Below are positions 1 to 8,377 of a DNA stretch of 64,000 nucleotides, piece by piece. How positions within the stretch are numbered: position 1 is the stretch's first letter; the number at the start of each line of letters is the position of its first letter. The stretch spans positions 1-64,000 of the forward strand of contig JBMNKK010000003.1 in the NCBI GenBank assembly GCA_050952125.1, written 5' to 3'. The DNA is from UBA3951 sp050952125. Lineage in GTDB: Bacteria > Bacillota > Sulfobacillia > Fermentithermobacillales > Fermentithermobacillaceae. Made by a program: the position numbers and the translations under genes. The notes beneath the pieces were generated by a model that saw only the letters and a list, made by a program, of their open reading frames with translations, ran no database searches and was not told the origin of the DNA.

Positions 1-1
1 T

Positions 2-196
2 TTCCGGTGTTACGGCAGCCAGTTCCAGTACGGGCAGCGCCGTTTCTTCGAGCAGGCCTATCGCGGCCTTGCCGAGCTCGCGAGGGATGTCGCCTCCGGC
101 CAGTACGTAGGGGACGGGTGGCGCACCTCCAGAACTAAGGTGCTGGACAACGCCTTAATTGCGTACTGCCAGGAGAACAGACTCAGTCTCGCTTGA
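2..196 (+). CDS. C-terminal fragment of an unrecognised protein (cut by window edge)
   Basis: An open frame runs from the first bases to a TGA at 194-196, giving 64 residues with no start inside the window. The translation is rich in aromatic and charged residues (it contains FFEQAYRGLAELARDV and GWRTSRTKVLDNALIAY) and looks like a real protein end, possibly helical. I do not recognise the family. It is followed at once by pseudogene debris, so it may be the tail of a mobile or decayed gene, but nothing seen proves that. Confidence 0.4.
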   Translation, partial: FRCYGSQFQYGQRRFFEQAYRGLAELARDVASGQYVGDGWRTSRTKVLDNALIAYCQENRLSLA

Positions 197-250
197 CCGA
201 TGAAGGAGGGGTGTGCTGTGTTGTGATGCTGCCTTGAGGCCACAGCCCAC

Positions 251-1750
251 CTACCTTGCCTCCAGCGCCATCCGTATGCACTCCCGCAGCGCCGGGTCGT
301 AAGCCGGGTCCGGCTCCGTAAAGACCTGCCCTGCGGAAGTTGCCTCTACCAGTCTGATTATGTCCTCAGGGCTTAGCTCAACGAGTACGTCAGGTGCCGT
401 GAGGGCTTCTTCAACGGCGCTGAAGTCGGGGTTGAGGCCCATACCTACCGCGAAGAAGATCGGGATCTTGCTGTTTGGCAGTGTCACCATTGCAGGAGTG
501 AACGCATCGTTGCCTCCGCCCGTGTGTTCTCCCACCAAAGTTGCCCAACCGCTCCCTTTGCAGAACTGCGTGAAGGCCTTGGGCGGACGAATACACGCTG
601 AAGTCAACCAGAAGAAACACCTTGCCGTGGTAAGGGTACTCGTCCGACGCCGAGATTGTCGTCTCTCCAATGCCTAGAGGCAAGAACTCCGTCTCAAGAT
701 TTCGTGTGGTAGGTTGCTCAGCTGCTCGCTCGAGAGAGTTTTCACGATATCATCCTTGTTCATCAGTTGAGCCGTTCCGCTCAATCCCTCGACTTTCGAG
801 CCGATGTCCGAGTTGGCCTGAACTAAGGGGCGGATGAACTCCCCGTTCCTCATCGCCCCTATGCCGCTCTTGCTGAGGGGCTTCGTGGCCAGTGGACGGA
901 CTATGTTGTGCATCCAGAACCTGTCATCGCCGCCGCCGTTGCCCCTGATGTCGATGATCAGGGCGGGCACGTCCCGCAGCTTCGCGGAGAATTCCTTCAG
1001 GATCTGAGCATCCTCCTCGGCTTGCTCAAACGGAGTCATCCGATTGATATGCAGATACGCGACCTTTCCTTCTTCGAGCATGGCTGTATACACGTTGTCA
1101 GTTCGGCTCAGGTTGGTTGGCAATCGTGGAGTGCGCCTGAAGCCTGTCGCCGGTCCGAAGCCCACCTTTGCCCGGATCACAGTTCCGTCCGTCTGCCCGA
1201 ACTCGACTTCGTAGGGTGTTTTGCTGTAAGGAGGCAGGAAGTCGGTCAAATACAGGCGCCCTCGCACCGGATCGAGGCGGAGCCTCATGAGTCCTCTCAA
1301 GTTCTTCACATATTCGTGCGCGGGCTGGCCGTTAATGCTGAGCAATATGTCTCACGGCATGACGCCGTCCTTCGAGCCAAAGTCCTCCAATACCCAATAG
1401 ACCACGTACTCTCCGCGGCAGTACCACGCTCGAAAGGGGAGGCTCTGCCCCTTCGGATATTGCAGCGGACTAGAAGCGTACCCGTACCACCGGGACACGG
1501 TCTCTGAATCAGTCTTGACCGCCTCGTCGAGCCAGGGCTTCATCTCCGCAGGAAGATCCAAGATCATCTCATAGATCTGCAGCGGCATGATGGTAGTGTG
1601 GCCATTGTTCAGTTGTCCCGCAGTATCTCAAAGAGATAGCGGAAATCTGCCATCTTCTCATCGGCGGTAAGCCCGGACTCACAGGAGGTCACGAGTGAGC
1701 ATAGTAGTCCAAACACCAACGCGAGCAGGACAGCAAAGCGCGCTTGCCGA
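251..1750 (-). pseudogene. Broken S41-family (C-terminal-processing type) peptidase
   Basis: Read on the minus strand, consecutive pieces spell one S41 peptidase. A lipoprotein-like leader (LLALVFGLLCSLVTSC) lies near 1620-1745. A PDZ-like stretch reads ILLSINGQPAHEYV, followed by the core strand ALIIDIRGNGGGDDRFW. The segment expected to hold the catalytic serine is VFLLVDFSVYSSA, then the tail LVGEHTGGGNDAFTPA. The pieces lie in different frames. There is an in-frame TGA at 1352-1354, where the context expects Gly before DILLSING. Frame changes occur near 685 and near 580, and a further break with missing sequence lies around 1590-1610. At least four lesions make the gene dead unless assembly errors explain them. 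The 5' end abuts SLH debris on the other strand. Confidence 0.75.
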
Positions 1751-1756
1751 CGCGTA

Positions 1757-1970
1757 ATTGTGCATTTGGGCAATCCTAGCCCGGAAGCGAAGCTGACCAG
1801 AGGACAGTTCATCGTCATGTTGATGAAGGCATACGGCATAGCTCCCGACACGAACCCGGAGGACAACTTCGCAGACGCAGGCGATACCTACTATACCGGT
1901 TACTTGGCTGCGGCAAAGAGGCTTGGCATATCCGCAGGCGTGGGCAATCCAGATCACACCATAGAGCAGC
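1757..1970 (+). pseudogene. Remnant of an S-layer-homology (SLH) domain
   Basis: The plus-strand frame contains LTRGQFIVMLMKAYGI, then FADAGDTYYTGYLAAAKRLG and GISAGVGN. This is the typical order of one SLH repeat (TRxQ/E, FxDxxxxYY, AxxLGIxxGxG). Similarity stops after GVGN, there is no signal peptide or second SLH repeat, and the fragment runs into the 3' end of the convergent toxin gene. I read it as a scrap of a lost surface protein or peptidoglycan-anchored enzyme gene. Confidence 0.6.
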
Positions 1971-2436
1971 TATATGCATCGATATCCCTTACCCAGCCGG
2001 CATACTTAGTACCGAGGTTCCGTAGGAGCACTTTGTCAGCTGTATAGAATTGTGAGTTCAGCGCCATTGCCAACGCAACGTAGGCGTTGTCGTAAGCTGA
2101 ATGTCCGTTGGCTGCGGCCATGGAAACGGCTAGCGGGGTGATGGTGCTATGCTCGATCAAGGGAATCCTCATTGCCGTAAGTTCTTCGAAAGCATCGATT
2201 GCGTCTTGGGCGGTCAACCTGCCCCTTTTCACGGAGACGCCGAGGAGGCTGGCCATTTCGTACACAAAGAGACTCGGAGCTACTATCGAAATGCGGCCTT
2301 CGACGAAATCCTCTTTCATCTGTACGGCGGCACTACAGGCTATTTCATCTTTAAGGAACCACTTGGCAACGACACTGGCGTCCACAACTGCTATAGGTTG
2401 GACGTCGGGAACGATGGGAGGGGGCGTCCAACTCAT
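1954..2436 (-). CDS. PIN-domain toxin, VapC type
   Basis: This 160-residue protein has the PIN-domain acidic set: VVDASVVAKWFL near residue 20 (first Asp), the Glu of YEMASLL near 60, the Asp of SAYDNAYVALA near 115 and the Asp of YTADKVLL near 135. VapC proteins are Mg-dependent RNases that stop translation by cutting tRNA or rRNA. The start ATG overlaps the stop of the upstream gene (ATGA), as in translationally coupled toxin-antitoxin pairs. The length is slightly above the usual 130-150 residues because of a short N-terminal extension rich in proline. All four acidic residues are present, so it should be active. Confidence 0.8.
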   Translation of the reverse strand: MSWTPPPIVPDVQPIAVVDASVVAKWFLKDEIACSAAVQMKEDFVEGRISIVAPSLFVYEMASLLGVSVKRGRLTAQDAIDAFEELTAMRIPLIEHSTITPLAVSMAAANGHSAYDNAYVALAMALNSQFYTADKVLLRNLGTKYAGWVRDIDAYSCSMV

Positions 2437-2831
2437 AATTCGTCACCACGAAATCTCTGTTCTTCCTTCGCCTCGCGGACCATATCCGCCACCGAGCACG
2501 GCTTTGATCTGGCTCTAATCGACTCCAAGGCTTGGCTGGCCGCTTTTCTCCTCTCGTACAGCGCATGGATCGGCGGGTTCTCAGGACTTTGGCGGTAAAC
2601 CTTACGGTGTTCCGAGAAAGTGACAGCATCCTTGACCGCAATGGCATCTTGCGCTCCTGAGCGGAGCGGGTAGGTCGCCTGTGATGGTTTCATGAGCCCC
2701 GACTCCGGAAAACGCCAGACGCCACCGACCTTGATAGCAGGCACGATCCCCTTGCGTGCGTATTCCTTGATTGTGTAAACCGATACCCTGAGAAGCGATG
2801 CCGCTTCGTCCGGCGTGAGCAACCTTTCCAT
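2433..2831 (-). CDS. Helix-turn-helix (excisionase/MerR-like) antitoxin partner of the PIN toxin
   Basis: This is a 132-residue protein. Residues 1-45 form an excisionase-family helix-turn-helix (LLTPDEAASLLRVSVYTIKEY, then a wing ending KVGGVWRFPES). The C-terminal half (around 85-132) is charged and helical, as expected for the region that wraps the toxin. A good ribosome site (GGAGGTGG) precedes the ATG. The gene is directly upstream of the PIN gene with a 4-base overlap, so an antitoxin and autorepressor role is inferred from position. Excisionase-type DNA-binding domains do occur as partners of PIN toxins in place of the commoner AbrB or RHH type. Confidence 0.7.
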   Translation of the reverse strand: MERLLTPDEAASLLRVSVYTIKEYARKGIVPAIKVGGVWRFPESGLMKPSQATYPLRSGAQDAIAVKDAVTFSEHRKVYRQSPENPPIHALYERRKAASQALESIRARSKPCSVADMVREAKEEQRFRGDEL

Positions 2832-3121
2832 TGCGCCACCTCCAGTGTGAGAGTATCACCGGGGGCAACGAAAAGCAATGATTATCAACGAATGACCAAT
2901 CCTATTCGAGGGTCGTGTTTCGGCCGCTGATGACCGAGCAGATGAGGCTAATCACCGCCGGCTTGCTAAGGTGAGATGTCGCGGCAGGGAACCGGGATTA
3001 TCGCATCGAAAGCGACTGCATACCAATAACCTAGACAGCAGCAATACTCGACCCACCGATTCAGCCCCAGCCGAAGTTAAGAAGATTTGCTTCAGTACGT
3101 CTTGAGGGAGGAGGGGACGCG

Positions 3122-4939
3122 TTGCCTCCTTCATACGTGATTACGGATGTCGGCAGCACCACCACAAAGGCGATCCTGGTAGGCCGTGGAAGCGATGGAG
3201 CACGCCTTGTGGGAAGGGCAGAGGCTCCGACCACGGTGGAGAAGCCGTTTGAGGACGTTACCGTGGGAGTGATGAGCGCGCTCCGCAGGCTCGAGGCGGT
3301 CGTCGGACGCGAGCTGGTCTCGGAGGTCTGCAGGGAGCCGGGGGAAGGGACTCGCCGGCAGTACAGGTATCTTTCTACCTCCAGCGCCGGAGGCGGCCTT
3401 CAGATCCTTGTCTTTGGGCTCACCAAGAGCGTAACCGCGGACAGCGCCCGGCGTGCAGCGCTGGGTGGCGGGGCGATCATCCTGGATGTCATGGCAACCG
3501 ATGACAGCAGGCAGGGCTTCGTGAAAATGGATGCCGTTCGCAACTGCAGGCCAGATATGGTCCTTATCGCCGGTGGCCTGGACGGAGGCAATACCCAGTA
3601 TGTGCTTGAGGTTTGTGACATCCTTAACGCCGCCAACCCTAGGCCGCGCTTTGGACGAGACTTCCGGATCCCCGTGATATACGCAGGGAACAAAGACGCG
3701 AGCGAGATCGTGAGGGATACGCTCTCGGATCTCTACGATCTCACCGTCGTGGATAACCTGCGGCCTTCTCTGGAAAGGGAGGTCCTTGGCCCTGCCAGAT
3801 ACGCCATACACGAGCTGTTCATGTCTCACGTGATGCAGCAGGCACCAGGCTACGGAAAACTTAGCTCCTGGGTTGACGAAGACATATTACCCACCCCCGC
3901 TGCTGTCGGACGCATCATGGAGCTCGTTTCGAGCAGGCAAGCTACCGATATCCTCGGAGTCGATATCGGAGGCGCGACGACCGACGTGTTTTCCGTGGTT
4001 GGAGGCACGTTCTTCCGGTCGGTCAGCGCCAATCTCGGTATGAGCTATTCCTCCGGAAATGTCCTGGTTGAGGCCGGCCTTGACAACATCGCAAGGTGGC
4101 TTCCGTTTGAAATATCGCCTTATCGGGTCGCGGACCGGATCCTGACCAAGCTTATCCACCCTACGACGCTACCCCGCAGCCAGCGGGATCTGCAGGTTGA
4201 GCAGGCGCTGGCGACAGAGGCCATCAGGCTCGCGTTTGTCCAGCACCGGACGGTGGCCGTTCTGCTACCTCGAAAATCGACTTCTATCTCCACCCGCTTT
4301 TTCGCAGAGGGCGACGAGGGAACGGTCGGGCAATCGGCCGGAGCGATAGAGGTTTCCAGGATAGGCCTCTTTATTGGATCCGGAGGCGCGCTGTCCCATG
4401 CCCCAAGGCGGAACCAGGCGGCTTTGATGCTGCTCAATGCACTGCAGCCGGAAGGGAGGACGTTCCTGGCTGTGGACAGCGTCTTCATGATGCCGCACCT
4501 GGGGGTGCTCTCCCGCCTGGATCCAGACGCCGCCCTCAATGTGCTTGAGAAGGACTGCCTCGTACCGTTGGGTCCGGTCGTCGCGCCGGCAACCGTCGGG
4601 CCTCCGGGGCAACCCGCGGTGTCCGTCGGCCTTACGGTTGGCGGAGAGCGGATCACGGCGCTTGTTGACGCCGGAGACATACGGGTGCTCCCCCTGCCTC
4701 AAGGCGAGAAAGCCAGGGTAGAGGCGGAGCCGCTCGGTCAGACAAGTTTCAGGGGCATGAGGCGCCTCGAGTTTGATACCGTAGGCGGGACTGTGGGAGT
4801 CATAGTTGACGCCCGGGGGCGGCCTCTAGCGCTGCCCGATGACCCGGCCGAGAGGGCACGCGTGAACGCCAAGTGGGCAACTCAGATCGGGGCCTACGAC
4901 CTCCATGAAGGCGGGGCAAAGGCGGGTGGCCTGGAGTGA
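3122..4939 (+). CDS. GlmL/MutL-family protein (glutamate mutase L; actin-like ATPase of B12-mutase clusters)
   Basis: This 605-residue protein starts at TTG behind GGGAGGAGGGG. It has two actin/Hsp70-type nucleotide-binding signatures: DVGSTTTKAILV at residues 8-19 and LGVDIGGATTDVFSV near 278-292. This is the GlmL/MutL family, normally encoded beside adenosylcobalamin-dependent aminomutases and mutases (glutamate mutase, ornithine or lysine aminomutase). There it is thought to act as an ATP-dependent reactivase or cofactor-loading factor. No mutase subunit (GlmS/GlmE type) is found in this window; two unrecognised proteins follow in overlapping frames instead. The family call is firm. The biochemical role here is inferred. 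Confidence 0.85.
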   Translation: MPPSYVITDVGSTTTKAILVGRGSDGARLVGRAEAPTTVEKPFEDVTVGVMSALRRLEAVVGRELVSEVCREPGEGTRRQYRYLSTSSAGGGLQILVFGLTKSVTADSARRAALGGGAIILDVMATDDSRQGFVKMDAVRNCRPDMVLIAGGLDGGNTQYVLEVCDILNAANPRPRFGRDFRIPVIYAGNKDASEIVRDTLSDLYDLTVVDNLRPSLEREVLGPARYAIHELFMSHVMQQAPGYGKLSSWVDEDILPTPAAVGRIMELVSSRQATDILGVDIGGATTDVFSVVGGTFFRSVSANLGMSYSSGNVLVEAGLDNIARWLPFEISPYRVADRILTKLIHPTTLPRSQRDLQVEQALATEAIRLAFVQHRTVAVLLPRKSTSISTRFFAEGDEGTVGQSAGAIEVSRIGLFIGSGGALSHAPRRNQAALMLLNALQPEGRTFLAVDSVFMMPHLGVLSRLDPDAALNVLEKDCLVPLGPVVAPATVGPPGQPAVSVGLTVGGERITALVDAGDIRVLPLPQGEKARVEAEPLGQTSFRGMRRLEFDTVGGTVGVIVDARGRPLALPDDPAERARVNAKWATQIGAYDLHEGGAKAGGLE

Positions 4940-6039
4940 AGCCTGAGTTGCTGACATACTTCCGCCAGATTCCTTCTTCCGCCCGTATCCTCGTAGCACG
5001 CGGAGACCATGTTGAGCCGGACACTGTCGTGGCCAAGATTGAAGCGCTGCCCGGCAGAATGGTTAGGGTGAACGCTGCTTCGACCATCGGTCTTGAGCCC
5101 CGCCATCTCCCCCGGCACATGGTCAAGACGGCAGGCGACCGCGTCAAGGCCGGGGAAACGTTGGCCGCCCGGTCCGAATTCTTCGATAGGCGGGCGGTCA
5201 GGTGCCCTGTGGATGGCGTGGTCTCCGCGATATCCCGGAACTTGGGTAATGTGTACGTCCGCGAAATCGTTGAATTAGGCGAGACCACGGGGCCCGTCAC
5301 CGTCCATGCGGCCCGCGAACTGAGGATCCCTCCCAAGGAACTAGAGTATAACAGGGCGCCGGGCGTGAGGGCAGGAACGCTGGTGGCAAAGGGTCAGGTG
5401 TTGGCCGCAATCGACCGCAACCTGCCTAGGCACAGGGTAGTGACCTCTCCAATCTACGGGAGAATCCGGGAGATAGACCTGGAGAGAGGAACCTTAACCA
5501 TCACCCCTGCATTCCCGTCGCCTGATGTGAAGGCGTACATCCGGGGCCGGGTGACTGCAGTGATCCCGGACGCAGGCATTGAGGTGAGCGGCAAGGCAGT
5601 GAGACTGGAGGGTGTTTGGGGGCTGGGCGGAGAAGCATTTGGACCCCTCCACACGATCCGGGGCGACCTCGACACGTCTGTCCAGGTAGAGCAGGGAGCC
5701 ATTCTCGCGGTTCAAGGAACTGCGTCCGTTGAGGCATTGTCCGCGGCGAAGGACTCCGGAGTGGCCGGTGCTATCCTGGGATACATGCCATCGGAGACCG
5801 TTCTCTCGCTTGTCGGAAGCGACGCGAACCTCGGCATCACCGGCGATGATGATGTGCCATATCCAATCGTGGTAATGGAAGGCTTCCACCCGGTCCGAAT
5901 GAGAGAAGAAGTGTTCTCTCTCCTTCGAGAACACGAGCGAGGCGCTGTGTCTATAAGGGGAGTCACCCATATCAGGGCCGGCGTGATCCGTCCTGAGGTT
6001 GTCCTCCATTCGGACGATGACCGTGAGGAAGTGATGTAA
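4936..6039 (+). CDS. Unrecognised protein with lipoyl/barrel-sandwich-like repeats, GlmL operon
   Basis: The 367-residue product starts at a GTG that overlaps the stop of the GlmL-type gene (GTGA). No signal peptide or membrane segment is visible. Short beta-rich motifs recur: ILVARGDHVEPDTVVAKIE near 18-36, TAGDRVKAGETLAARSE near 65-81, VRAGTLVAKGQVLAAI near 140-155. Each has the G-x-x-V-x-x-G-x-x-L/V pattern of barrel-sandwich (lipoyl/biotinyl) hybrid folds, but without the MKM lysine motif, so covalent lipoylation or biotinylation is not indicated. The C-terminal third (GVAGAILGYMPSE, YPIVVMEGF) looks alpha/beta. The coupling implies a shared complex with its neighbours. The function is unknown. 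Confidence 0.7.
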   Translation: MKPELLTYFRQIPSSARILVARGDHVEPDTVVAKIEALPGRMVRVNAASTIGLEPRHLPRHMVKTAGDRVKAGETLAARSEFFDRRAVRCPVDGVVSAISRNLGNVYVREIVELGETTGPVTVHAARELRIPPKELEYNRAPGVRAGTLVAKGQVLAAIDRNLPRHRVVTSPIYGRIREIDLERGTLTITPAFPSPDVKAYIRGRVTAVIPDAGIEVSGKAVRLEGVWGLGGEAFGPLHTIRGDLDTSVQVEQGAILAVQGTASVEALSAAKDSGVAGAILGYMPSETVLSLVGSDANLGITGDDDVPYPIVVMEGFHPVRMREEVFSLLREHERGAVSIRGVTHIRAGVIRPEVVLHSDDDREEVM

Positions 6040-7184
6040 TGGGTTGGGGCGACAGCGGGATGGTCCTCTCCTCCATGAAGTCTGAAATGAAGTATGTTCC
6101 CAAGGGCGAGGGGCTCATAACCTGGCGGCTGTGCACGAACTTCATTCGCGCCGAGGCGATTCTGGAACGGTTTCGGGAGTGGCCCGACAGTCTCTTGGAA
6201 CCAGAAAGGTTGGAATCGCTGTATAGGGGAGAGCTGAAGGCCCCAATCCTCGGCCTTGCTGCCGCCATCGGCGATACCGTAAGGCCTTTGTTTCCGTATC
6301 TCGATGAAACGCAAGCAGAGGTCGCAGTGAAGGTGTATGAGGCCGCCAAGACCCGTATCTACCCTCCGTTCGCCGCTTTTCTGGATAGGGTGGAGGCTGA
6401 GGCCCTATGCGGAGCCGAAGGAATGCTCTTGCCGGCGCAGACCCTCCTGGTGTTCGCCCTCAGAGAACGTGAGCGCGAAATTGGTATCTGGGACATGAGG
6501 ACTTCCGAACAGCGGCTGGGTACCGTCTTCGCCCTAGGAACTCACGTCACAGGGACTTACTCCCGGGTTAGTGCTCTTATCGCCGGAAAGGACATGCGGC
6601 TGTGCGTCCCCTGGGGTGGATTCTATCGGGAGTACTCCAAGATTCTGCCGGTGCTGGAGGACCCGTCCGCAGGCTGGATCCTGAGGACGGCCGACGAAGA
6701 TCTGAACGTCATGATGGCGGGACTGGTATCCAGGCCGCTGGTGCTGCTGGAGTTCATAGATACCTCCAGGATGCTTGCCCGCCGCGGCAACGCACGTCTG
6801 AACGTCGATGCTTTGCCGGCTTTGGAGGTTATCCGTGGCCTGCCGGCCCTTCGCTCTGCCATAAGAGAGGTTGCCATCGGGGCATCACAATGTATGAATG
6901 ATATCGTCCAGCTGTGGAAAACTGGCCGGTACTCCTATCTTGAGGGGCCCGGTGACTACCTGGAGATGACGTACGCTGTCTTGTTAGGGCTTCTGTTTTC
7001 CTGGGCGATGGAGGACGATCTGTTGAGGCCTCCCCCTACGTTCGTCCGCTCAGGCGAGAATTTGGTTCTCCGGAAGCCCATCTGGGCCGCCATCGCCCGC
7101 AGAAAGACGCAATTCAATGGAATGTGCGTACTGCGCGAAGCCGGCTCACTGTGGGACTCGCTGGTGGGTGTTGACGAAGGGTGA
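6039..7184 (+). CDS. Unrecognised cytosolic protein, third gene of the GlmL operon
   Basis: This 381-residue protein starts at an ATG overlapping the previous stop (TAATG). There is no signal peptide. A mostly helical make-up is suggested, with a hydrophobic patch near 310-325 (YAVLLGLLFSWAME) too short and interrupted to be called a secure membrane helix. I recognise no catalytic motif. Together with the two genes before it, it forms an operon with overlaps at both junctions, so the three products are probably made in fixed ratio and work together. The next structure downstream is a repeat array, not a gene. Confidence 0.65.
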   Translation: MGWGDSGMVLSSMKSEMKYVPKGEGLITWRLCTNFIRAEAILERFREWPDSLLEPERLESLYRGELKAPILGLAAAIGDTVRPLFPYLDETQAEVAVKVYEAAKTRIYPPFAAFLDRVEAEALCGAEGMLLPAQTLLVFALREREREIGIWDMRTSEQRLGTVFALGTHVTGTYSRVSALIAGKDMRLCVPWGGFYREYSKILPVLEDPSAGWILRTADEDLNVMMAGLVSRPLVLLEFIDTSRMLARRGNARLNVDALPALEVIRGLPALRSAIREVAIGASQCMNDIVQLWKTGRYSYLEGPGDYLEMTYAVLLGLLFSWAMEDDLLRPPPTFVRSGENLVLRKPIWAAIARRKTQFNGMCVLREAGSLWDSLVGVDEG

Positions 7185-7250
7185 TCCGGCGCGACTCGCG
7201 CCTCGGTGAGGGAGGGGCCCCGCCCGATCCCGGGTCTCGGGTCAAATTCA

Positions 7251-7516
7251 CTAAGTGACCAGCGTATCCGCCAAAACCGCGCCGGACGTCCCCACGGGTG
7301 CACATGTCCCGCTGGAACGTTCCCGCGGGTGCATATTTCCCGCCGAACGTCCCCGCAGGTGCATATTTCCCACAGAACGTCCCCACCAGTGCACAGGTCT
7401 GGCGGCCACATCCCCGCCGGTGCACACATCCCGCGAAACGCCCCCACTAGCGCACACCTCCGGCGGAATAGCCCCACCAGTGAGATATCCCGCAAGATAT
7501 CCCCCCGCCGGCTCTA
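7251..7516. repeat. Degenerate 30-bp tandem repeat array with conserved leader (copy 1)
   Basis: A 27-base leader (7251-7277, containing AGTGACCAGCGTATCCGCC) is followed by about seven imperfect units. The core GTGCAY or its variant begins at 7298, 7329, 7359, 7389, 7420, 7450 and 7480, a spacing of 30-31 bases. A typical unit reads GAACGTCCCC, then GCAGGTGCAT, then ATTTCCCACA. The array lies between convergent gene ends. Because the period is about 30 and stops are rare, several reading frames stay open across it on both strands. I take these as artefacts. The same leader and units recur at 30601-30990. Confidence 0.8.
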
Positions 7517-7528
7517 TGGTCTCCCAAC

Positions 7529-8101
7529 TCACTGCGCTGCTTTATCTCTCATGTATTCGACCATCGCCTTCGCGGCCGCCTCGATGGCCGGCAGTTTGTA
7601 GGGTCTGGATTTCCGCGTCACTGTGACTAGATCGAATATCTCGGAGCGTACGTGGTTGAACAACTGCTGCATGTTGAGAAGGCAGGTGATGGTGCCTGCA
7701 CCGCTTCCTCCGGCTGCCGCTACTCCTATGCAGGGCTTGCCCGCAAGCCTGCTGGCTTCTCTTGAGGTTGCCTCGCACCTACGGACTCGATCGAGGAAGG
7801 CTTTCGCGGACTCGCTTAGGTCGCCCCAGTATACAGGGGTCACGACTGCGTATGCGTCTGCGCTAACGAGCCGTTCATGCAGGCCCTGGAAGTCGTCTTT
7901 GACCTGGCAGCGGTGCTCTGTTCGGCACGTCCCGTAACCTGTACCGCAAGCCTGGCATCTACCTATGTTGTAGGAGTTGAGGTCGATAAGGTCGACGATG
8001 GCGCCCGCAGAGGTTGAACCTTCTTGGACCGCTCTTCCGCACGCCGCTGTGAGCCCATCCTTGTTCGGGCTGCTTGTCATAACTGCGATCCTGTAACCCA
8101 T
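7529..8101 (-). CDS. NADPH-dependent FMN reductase / iron-sulfur-flavoprotein-like oxidoreductase
   Basis: The 190-residue protein begins at the ATG giving MGYRIAVMTSSPNKDG, placed 9 bases after AAGGAGG. An upstream in-frame ATG at 8164 lacks a comparable site. The flavodoxin-like fold is shown by the phosphate loop SSPNKDG (residues 10-16), the cysteine group CQACGTGYGTC...C (about 49-66) followed by DDF, and TPVYWGDLSESAKAFLDR (about 88-105), which lines the flavin. The four cysteines resemble the cluster site of Isf-type flavoproteins, so an Fe-S cluster is possible. It would act as a cytosolic electron carrier or quinone/metal reductase. The substrate is unknown. Confidence 0.75.
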   Translation of the reverse strand: MGYRIAVMTSSPNKDGLTAACGRAVQEGSTSAGAIVDLIDLNSYNIGRCQACGTGYGTCRTEHRCQVKDDFQGLHERLVSADAYAVVTPVYWGDLSESAKAFLDRVRRCEATSREASRLAGKPCIGVAAAGGSGAGTITCLLNMQQLFNHVRSEIFDLVTVTRKSRPYKLPAIEAAAKAMVEYMRDKAAQ

Positions 8102-8301
8102 TGAGGATTCCTCCTTGCGTTTCGCTTTTTCCGCCGATAGAAGGCTCACTCTCCGTTTCGGCACTCTGAGCGATTCTCCTCGTCATCAACCAGGTCCAGG
8201 GGTGACGATCTCTTACCTGATGCCACCGCCTCGACCAACTGACGGGAGGGACCGTTTTGGGGAGTGTCAACGCGTCGCCTGTAATGCTTTATGGTCACTC
8301 C

Positions 8302-8331
8302 CAAAACCGAAGGGGGCCTTCACGGCCCCCT
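8302..8331 (-). terminator. Intrinsic terminator of the malic enzyme operon
   Basis: On the minus strand GGGGGCC, the loop TGAA and GGCCCCC form a 7-bp G/C stem, followed shortly by TTTT (plus-strand AAAA at 8303-8306). It lies about 45 bases after the malic enzyme stop. The rest of the interval 8102-8377 shows no gene. Confidence 0.7.
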
Positions 8332-8377
8332 CTCAATTCCAGTGCTCGGATCCGGTATGACTTCCTATCCTGCTTTC

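Noticed and set aside
7278..7516. CRISPR array
   Set aside because: Units are contiguous and degenerate, with no unique spacers and no cas genes in the window.
6956..7532. Several long minus- and plus-strand reading frames with Cys/Gly-rich 10-residue repeats
   Set aside because: They arise because a repeat of about 30 bp with few stops keeps several frames open at once. Frames share no codon bias or ribosome site, and unit drift is not concentrated at third positions.
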